Shown here: positions 59,259 through 64,000 of the stretch, in pieces
Position numbering within the stretch: the stretch's first letter is position 1
Layout: every line of letters begins with the position of its first letter
Source: Gaiellasilicea sp963707575
GTDB lineage: Bacteria; Actinomycetota; Thermoleophilia; Gaiellales; Gaiellaceae
DNA: 64,000 nt
NCBI GenBank assembly: GCA_963707575.1
Contig: OY970171.1
Coordinates: forward strand, 372,001 to 436,000
Direction: 5' to 3'
Notes under the pieces: generated by a model
The model's database searches: none
What the model was told of the DNA's origin: nothing
What the model saw: the letters and a program-made list of their open reading frames with translations, nothing else
Program-made: the position numbers and the translations under genes

Positions 59259-60128
59259 TCAGCGGAAGGAAATCCTGTTCGGCGGCCAGTAGGTGGCGAA
59301 GACCTTGCCGATCAGATTATCGCGGGGCACGCTCCCCCACTCACGCGAGTCGCACGACTTCGAGCGGTTGTCGCCCATCATGAAGTACTGCCCCTCGGGG
59401 ACCGTGAACGACTCCGCCCCGCGCTGGTCCCGCCGATCGCGGGCGATGTACGGCTCCTCGAGCCTCTTGCCGTCGATGTAGACGTAGTTGACGCCTCCCT
59501 CGGGCCGCAGCTCCACGCGCTCTCCGGGCAACCCGATCAGCCGCTTCACGAACGTGCCGCCGGCGCCGCACTGCTGCTGCGCCGCGAGGGGCGTCTCGAA
59601 GACGACGATGTCGCCCCGCTCCGGCTCGGTGAAGTGGTAGATGAAGCGGTTCGCGAGCACGCGGTCGGAGAAGCTCGCCTCGCAGCCGTCGGCCGGAGCG
59701 GCGCAGTGGAGCGTCGGCTCCATCGAGGAGGACGGGATGCGATACGGGTTCACGACCCAGGCCTTGATCGCGAGCACGATTGCGATCGCCCCCGCGATCG
59801 TGACCACCCAGTCGATCGTGACGCGCCAGCCGTGCGGCAGGCCGCGCGTGAGGCGGTCGACCGGGTTGCGCGAATGGTGCTCGCGCCGCTGCGCGCCGTC
59901 GCGGGCCGCCGGCTCGCCGTAGGCCGGCAGCCGGGGCTCGCTCTCGCGCTCGACCCAGCGGTCGTACTGAGCCCGGCGGTCCGGGTCGGCCAGGGTCCCG
60001 TACGCGACCTGAAGCTCGCGCAGCCGCTGCTCGTCCCACGTGTCTCCGGCGGCTCTGGCGAACGCCTCGTCGATCTGCTCGCGCGAGGCGTCGCGGCCCA
60101 CTCCGAGGGTGGCGTAGAAGTCGTTCAC
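59259..60128 (-). CDS. lepB: Signal peptidase I with N-terminal J-like domain
   Basis: A 289-residue protein. Residues 3-60 look like a DnaJ domain (DFYATLGVGRDASREQID, then LQVAYGTLADPDRRAQYDRW), but the HPD motif needed to stimulate Hsp70 is missing. A linker leads to one membrane helix (about 103-125) and the S26 peptidase domain. The catalytic Ser135 is in PSSSMEPT and Lys195 in TFVKRLIGLPG; MMGDNRSKSCDSR completes the signature. The enzyme cleaves signal peptides of exported proteins. GTG at 60128 overlaps the trmD stop by four bases, which supports this long form. Confidence 0.88.
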   Translation of the reverse strand: MNDFYATLGVGRDASREQIDEAFARAAGDTWDEQRLRELQVAYGTLADPDRRAQYDRWVERESEPRLPAYGEPAARDGAQRREHHSRNPVDRLTRGLPHGWRVTIDWVVTIAGAIAIVLAIKAWVVNPYRIPSSSMEPTLHCAAPADGCEASFSDRVLANRFIYHFTEPERGDIVVFETPLAAQQQCGAGGTFVKRLIGLPGERVELRPEGGVNYVYIDGKRLEEPYIARDRRDQRGAESFTVPEGQYFMMGDNRSKSCDSREWGSVPRDNLIGKVFATYWPPNRISFR

Positions 60129-60784
60129 GATGGCACGATCCGGCCGCGGCTCTGCTCGCGCCGCCAGGCGTCGACGCGCCCGTGGTCGCCCGACAGCAGC
60201 ACGTCGGGCACCGTCCAGCCACGAAACTCGGCCGGGCGCGTGTAGTGCGGGTACTCGAGCCCGCCGTCGAGCTCGGCCGAGAAGCTCTCGTACTCGCCCG
60301 AGCCTGCGGCGAGCGCGCCAGGGAGGCGGCGCGCAACGGCGTCGAGCAGCACCATCGCAGGCAGCTCGCCGCCCGAGAGGACATAGGGGCCGATCGAGAT
60401 CGCATCCGAGCAGAGGTGCTGCACGATCCGCTCGTCGAAGCCCTCGAACCGAGACGAGAGGAGCGTGATGTGAGGCTCGGCGGCCAGCTCCTCGACAACG
60501 GCCTGGGTGAGCTGCCGGCCCTGTGGCGTGAGCGCGATCACGCGCTGCGCCGGAGTTTCGCCGTAGGCACCCTCGAGCGCCGCTGCCACGACGTCGACTC
60601 GCAGCACCATCCCGGCGCCGCCGCCGTAGGGCTCGTCGTCGACCTGTCCGGCGCGCAGCGGCGTCGTGTCGCGGTAGTTGTGGAGGTGCAGCTCGAGCTC
60701 CTCGCCGAGCACGCCGGCCAGCGGCCGCTGCTCGGTCAGCCACGCGAACGCGTGCGGAACCTGGGTGAAGATGTCGAGGCGCAT
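60125..60784 (-). CDS. trmD: tRNA (guanine-N1)-methyltransferase TrmD
   Basis: A 219-residue SPOUT-family enzyme that makes m1G37 in tRNAs. The start MRLDIFTQVP is typical. The trefoil-knot region carries DEPYGGGAGMVLR, ITLLSSRFEGFDERI and SIGPYVLSGGELPAMVLLDAVARRLPG, and the C-terminal domain has LEYPHYTRPAEFRGWTVPDVLLSGDH. Its TGA overlaps the lepB GTG. It follows rimM by 13 bases in the standard rpsP-rimM-trmD order. Confidence 0.94.
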   Translation of the reverse strand: MRLDIFTQVPHAFAWLTEQRPLAGVLGEELELHLHNYRDTTPLRAGQVDDEPYGGGAGMVLRVDVVAAALEGAYGETPAQRVIALTPQGRQLTQAVVEELAAEPHITLLSSRFEGFDERIVQHLCSDAISIGPYVLSGGELPAMVLLDAVARRLPGALAAGSGEYESFSAELDGGLEYPHYTRPAEFRGWTVPDVLLSGDHGRVDAWRREQSRGRIVPS

Positions 60785-60797
60785 GGGGCGAGCCAGG

Positions 60798-61271
60798 TTA
60801 GCCGTCGTCGGCGAAGCCGCGGGTGACGAGGATACGGCGGGCGGCGAGGTCGACCTCGCGGACGCAGGCGTCGACGAGCGGGAGCAGGAGGCCCGAGCCG
60901 AGCTCGATCGAGTCGTTCGCGGGGCCGTTGTGGACCTCGACGACCGAGCCGAGGGCCCGACCTCCCTCCTCGACGACGTCGAGCCCCACGAGCTGGAAGA
61001 CGTAGTAGGCGTCCGCCTCCGGAGCCGGCAGCTCGGAGCGCGGGACGGCCAGCGTGGCCCCGCGGGGCACGGCCCGGTCGAGCTTCAGCACGCGCCTCCC
61101 CCCGGAGCCGCGTTTGGAGACGACGACCTTCGCGGTCGCCGCTTCGACGTACAGCGTCGCGCCGACGGCGAAGCGCTCCTCCGCCTCGCTCGCACCCTCG
61201 ACGAAGAAGGAGCCGTCGACTCCGTGCGGGCGGCCCACGCGGCCGACGGTCACGAGCTCGGCCTCGCTCAC
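60798..61271 (-). CDS. rimM: Ribosome maturation factor RimM
   Basis: A 157-residue 16S rRNA-processing factor. The N-terminal RimM domain begins VTVGRVGRPHGVDGSFFVEG, and the C-terminal PRC-barrel carries AYYVFQLVGLDVVEEGGRALGSV and LLLPLVDACVREVDLAARRI. It helps assemble the 30S head. GTG at 61271 overlaps the stop of khpA by four bases, so translation is coupled. Confidence 0.9.
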   Translation of the reverse strand: MSEAELVTVGRVGRPHGVDGSFFVEGASEAEERFAVGATLYVEAATAKVVVSKRGSGGRRVLKLDRAVPRGATLAVPRSELPAPEADAYYVFQLVGLDVVEEGGRALGSVVEVHNGPANDSIELGSGLLLPLVDACVREVDLAARRILVTRGFADDG

Positions 61272-61498
61272 TCCACGATTTCGAGCACGACGCGCCGACG
61301 CTCGCGCGAGGCGCTCGCCCGAACGACCGTGCGGAGCGCGCGCGCGATGCGGCCGGCGCGGCCGATCACCTTGCCGCGGTCTGCCTCCGCGACGTAGAGC
61401 TGGAGCACCGTCGCGTCCTCGCGGTCGATCTCCTCGACGCGCACGGCGTCGGGATCGTCCACGAGCCCGCGTGCGAGCCAGGCGAGGAGCTCCGCCAC
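61268..61498 (-). CDS. khpA: KH-domain RNA-binding protein KhpA (YlqC)
   Basis: A 76-residue single KH domain. The RNA-binding GxxG loop appears as VIGRAGR in DRGKVIGRAGRIARALR, and the N-terminal segment LLAWLARGLVDDPDAVRVEE is typical of KhpA. It lies between rpsP and rimM, its conserved location, directly abutting rpsP. It binds RNA and in other bacteria forms a complex with KhpB; no khpB is in the window. Confidence 0.9.
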   Translation of the reverse strand: MAELLAWLARGLVDDPDAVRVEEIDREDATVLQLYVAEADRGKVIGRAGRIARALRTVVRASASRERRRVVLEIVE

Positions 61499-61747
61499 CT
61501 AGCCTTCGCTCTTGGCTGCGATCTTGATCAGCTTCGCGACCGCATCCGAGGGCTGAGCGCCCTTGTCGATCCACTCCTGCACCTTGGCGTCGTCGAGCTC
61601 GATCGTCGACGGGTCGGTCTGCGGGTTGTAGCGCCCGATGATCTCGATGAACTTGCCGTCGCGCGGCGAGCGCGAGTCGGCGACGACCACGCGGTAGATC
61701 GGGTTCTTCTTGGAGCCGACACGCGTCAGCCTCATCCGTACTGCCAT
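61499..61747 (-). CDS. rpsP: 30S ribosomal protein S16
   Basis: An 82-residue S16, normal in length. The conserved start MAVRMRLTRVGSKKNPIYRV and the segment DSRSPRDGKFIEIIGRYNPQTDP are diagnostic. It lies seven bases after the ffh stop and directly before khpA, in the widely conserved ffh-rpsP-rimM-trmD order. Confidence 0.95.
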   Translation of the reverse strand: MAVRMRLTRVGSKKNPIYRVVVADSRSPRDGKFIEIIGRYNPQTDPSTIELDDAKVQEWIDKGAQPSDAVAKLIKIAAKSEG

Positions 61748-61754
61748 AGACCTT

Positions 61755-63083
61755 CTATCTCCGTCCTGTTTTCGTTAGTTGGCCGGGAAGTGTAGGCATC
61801 TTTCCCTTCCCCATCTGCTTCATCATCTTCTCCATTTGCTTGCGTGCCGTGAGCAGCTTGTTCACGTCCTGGATCGTCTGTCCGCTGCCCTGCGCGATGC
61901 GCAGCCGGCGCGAGCCGTTGATCAGGTGCGGCATGCGGCGCTCCTGCGGCGTCATCGAGAGCACGATCGCCTCCACCCGGGCCAGCTGCCGCTCGTCGAT
62001 GTCGACGTCCTTCAACTGGTTGCCGAGGCCCGGGATCATCTTCAGCACGCCCTGGAGCGGCCCCATCTTCTTGAGCATCTTCTGCGCGGCGAGGAAGTCG
62101 TCGAAGCTGAACTGGCCGGCGCGCATGCGCGCCTCCATCGCCTCCTGCTCATCCTCCTCGACGGCCGCCTCCGCCTTCTCGATCAGCGTCAGCACGTCGC
62201 CCATGCCAAGGATCCGGGAGGCCATCCGATCGGGATGGAAGTACTCGAGCTGGTCGAGCTTCTCGCCGACCGAGACGAGCTTGATCGGCTTGCCCGTCAC
62301 GGCCTTGACGGACAGCGCTGCGCCGCCGCGCGCGTCGCCGTCCAGCTTCGTCAGGACGACGCCGTCGAAGGCGATCCGCTCGAAGAAGGACTCGGCGACG
62401 TTGACGGCCTCCTGGCCGGTCATCGCGTCGAGGACGAGGAGCACGTTCGTCGGCTTCGCCGCGTCGCGCACGCGCGCCAGCTCCTCCATCAGCGGCTCAT
62501 CGACGTGGAGCCGGCCGGCGGTGTCGAGGATGATCACGTCCTGGCCGGCCGTCTGCGCCGCCTGGATCCCGTACTTCACGACCTCGACCGGGTCCTGGGT
62601 GTCCTTGCGGTAGACCGGGACCTGGATCTGTCGACCCAGCTGCTCGAGCTGATCGATCGCAGCCGGGCGCTGCAGGTCGGCCGCGACGAGGGCGGGCTTC
62701 TTGCCGTCCTTGCGCAGCAGCAGCGCGAGCTTCGCCGAAGCGGTGGTCTTGCCCGAGCCCTGGAGCCCGGCGAGCAGGATCACGGTCGGCGGCTTCCCGA
62801 ACGCGAGCCGTGAGTCGCCCGAGCCCATCAGGCTCGTCAGCTCCTCGTGCACGATCTTCACCACCTGCTGCCCCGGGGTGAGGCTCTTCAGCACGTCCTG
62901 ACCGGTCGCGCGCTCGCGCACGCCCGCCACGAACTCCTTCACGACGCCGAAGTTGACGTCGGCCTCGAGCAGCGCGAGGCGGATCTCGCGCATCGCCTTC
63001 GAGATCGTCTCCTCGTCGAGGCGGCCCCGGCCGCGGAGGTCGCCCAGAGTGGCCTGGAGCTTGTCTGAGAGTGTGTCGAACAG
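61755..63083 (-). CDS. ffh: Signal recognition particle protein Ffh
   Basis: A 442-residue SRP GTPase. From CTG at 63083 the N domain reads LFDTLSDKLQATLGDL and GRLDEETISKAMREIRLALLEADVN. The G domain has the P-loop LLAGLQGSGKTTASAKLA, DTAGRLHVD and TKLDGDARGG. The M domain contains the methionine-rich C-terminus RKQMEKMMKQMGKGKMP that binds signal peptides and 4.5S RNA. I find no ATG, GTG or TTG in frame upstream; the next ATG (62993) would remove 30 conserved residues. CTG is therefore the likely start, with GGACGGG just ahead. Confidence 0.9.
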   Translation of the reverse strand: MFDTLSDKLQATLGDLRGRGRLDEETISKAMREIRLALLEADVNFGVVKEFVAGVRERATGQDVLKSLTPGQQVVKIVHEELTSLMGSGDSRLAFGKPPTVILLAGLQGSGKTTASAKLALLLRKDGKKPALVAADLQRPAAIDQLEQLGRQIQVPVYRKDTQDPVEVVKYGIQAAQTAGQDVIILDTAGRLHVDEPLMEELARVRDAAKPTNVLLVLDAMTGQEAVNVAESFFERIAFDGVVLTKLDGDARGGAALSVKAVTGKPIKLVSVGEKLDQLEYFHPDRMASRILGMGDVLTLIEKAEAAVEEDEQEAMEARMRAGQFSFDDFLAAQKMLKKMGPLQGVLKMIPGLGNQLKDVDIDERQLARVEAIVLSMTPQERRMPHLINGSRRLRIAQGSGQTIQDVNKLLTARKQMEKMMKQMGKGKMPTLPGQLTKTGRR

Positions 63084-63149
63084 AGCCCGTCCAGTGTAGA
63101 CAGCCGCTCGCGCCTAGCCCGGACCGGAACACGGTCGTACACTCGGTGG

Positions 63150-64000
63150 ATGGCCGTTCGTGACAAACGCGGCGAGCCTGCGGCTCGGAGCACGCTGCCG
63201 ACGGGAACCGTCACGTTGCTCTTCACGGACGTGGAGCGCTCGACGACGCTCCTACGCCGGCTCGGCGCCGAGTACGGCAAGGCCCTCGAGACGCACAGGC
63301 GGCTGCTCAGGGAAGCCTTCGCGCGTCACGACGGCCACGAGGTCGACACCCAGGGCGACGCATTCTTTTTCGTGTTCGCACGCGCGTCGGACGCCGTGCT
63401 CGCAGCCGAGGAGGCGCAACGCGCGCTGACGGAGGAGGGCTGGCCGGGCCGCGTGCGGATGGGCCTCCACACCGGCGAGCCATTGCTCGGGCGCGAGGGC
63501 TACGTCGGCCTCGACGTCCATCTCGCGGCCCGGGTCTGCGGCGCTGCCCACGGAGGTCAGATCCTCCTCACTGCGGCGACCGGCGACCTCGCACACGGCG
63601 CCCTCCTTCGCGACCTCGGCCTGCACAGGCTCAGGGACATCGAGCAGCCGCAGCGCATCTTCCAGCTCGGCTCCGGCGAGTTCCCGCCCCCGCGAACCGC
63701 CAGGGCGACGAACCTGCCCTCACCCGCCAACCGGCTGATCGGCCGCGAGCGGGAGCTGGCGCTGGCGCTGGAGTCCTTGCGCCGCCAGGACGTCCGGCTC
63801 CTGACCCTGACGGGGCCGGGCGGCGCGGGAAAGAGCAGGCTCGCCCTCGAGATCGCGGCAGTGCTCGGCGAGGAGTTGCGCGACGGCGTCCAGCTCGTGC
63901 CGCTCGCACCGCTGGCCGACGCCACGCTGGTCCCGTCCGCGATCGCACGGGTGGTGGGCTCACGTGAGCCCACGCTGAGCGCCGTCGTCGACGTCCTCGC
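63150..64000 (+). CDS. Class III nucleotidyl cyclase domain fused to an NB-ARC-like ATPase, 3' end missing
   Basis: At least 283 residues, running off the window. Residues 20-165 form an adenylate/guanylate cyclase domain with VTLLFTDVERSTTLLRRLG (first metal Asp), VDTQGDAFFFVFARASDAV, where the second metal Asp is in QGD, and GLDVHLAARVCGAAHGGQILLT. From about residue 190 an ATPase of the NB-ARC/AAA type begins, with IGRERELALALESL and Walker A LTGPGGAGKSRLALEIA. Such proteins usually continue into TPR repeats and act as large signalling proteins. ATG at 63150 is the start. It is divergent from ffh. Confidence 0.87.
   Translation, partial: MAVRDKRGEPAARSTLPTGTVTLLFTDVERSTTLLRRLGAEYGKALETHRRLLREAFARHDGHEVDTQGDAFFFVFARASDAVLAAEEAQRALTEEGWPGRVRMGLHTGEPLLGREGYVGLDVHLAARVCGAAHGGQILLTAATGDLAHGALLRDLGLHRLRDIEQPQRIFQLGSGEFPPPRTARATNLPSPANRLIGRERELALALESLRRQDVRLLTLTGPGGAGKSRLALEIAAVLGEELRDGVQLVPLAPLADATLVPSAIARVVGSREPTLSAVVDVL

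Overview
The window is 64 kb of GC-rich bacterial chromosome (about 70 % GC by eye), densely packed with short gaps, many ATGA/GTGA gene overlaps and frequent GTG/TTG starts. An Lsr2-like protein, an MmpL-type transporter, AddAB/AdnAB-like helicase-nucleases with iron-sulfur cysteines and the housekeeping gene content suggest a deep-branching soil actinobacterium, perhaps of class Thermoleophilia. No rRNA is present, so this placement is inference.

Layout. 0-4.4 kb holds a DAO-family flavoprotein divergent from an XRE-cupin regulator, then an SGNH hydrolase/RidA pair, then a sialidase-like propeller gene with a MoaD/ThiS-like gene. 4.5-13.1 kb is a kdp potassium-transport locus (small membrane ORF, kdpF-A-B-C-D-E, then a DUF389 membrane protein). 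The kdpA-E reading frames are broken by dozens of single-base insertions, while kdpF and the flanking genes are clean. 13.1-18.3 kb is a tight six-gene minus-strand operon: core-MetE-like protein, CoA ligase, citryl-CoA-lyase-like protein, GST, VOC protein and alpha/beta hydrolase. 18.4-24.5 kb holds an ArsR/AHSA1 pair with a palindromic operator, small enzymes, an MmpL-family transporter and a DHFR-like reductase. 24.6-27.4 kb is an isolated three-gene cassette of a free-standing propeptide-like protein, an S8 protease with the same domain built in, and a small acidic protein with internal repeats. It is preceded by a perfect inverted repeat and closed by terminators.

27.4-37.9 kb carries tRNA-fMet and tRNA-Leu, a Ppx/GppA phosphatase, glutamate dehydrogenase, rmuC, an eRF1/Vms1-like protein, trxB, PAS and MEDS sensors, nth, and several hairpin repeats. 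37.9-44.3 kb is an AddAB/AdnAB-like pair of helicase-nucleases. 44.4-51.2 kb carries a minimal Lsr2-like protein, topoisomerase IB, an isocitrate/isopropylmalate-type dehydrogenase, an HD-GYP protein, and pntAA-pntAB-pntB followed by an ornithine-cyclodeaminase-family gene. 51.2-63.1 kb is mostly the conserved translation, secretion and competence block read on the minus strand: ffh, rpsP, khpA, rimM, trmD, lepB, rplS, rnhB, yraN, htpX, an orphan DNA methyltransferase, comM and dprA. A class III cyclase with an ATPase domain runs off the right edge.

The most notable items are the insertion-only disruption of kdpA-E, the propeptide/S8/acidic-protein cassette, signal peptidase I fused to a degenerate J-like domain, an L19 with a long acidic repeat tail, a minimal Lsr2, and several families of intergenic hairpin repeats, one of which forms the 3' end of rnhB.
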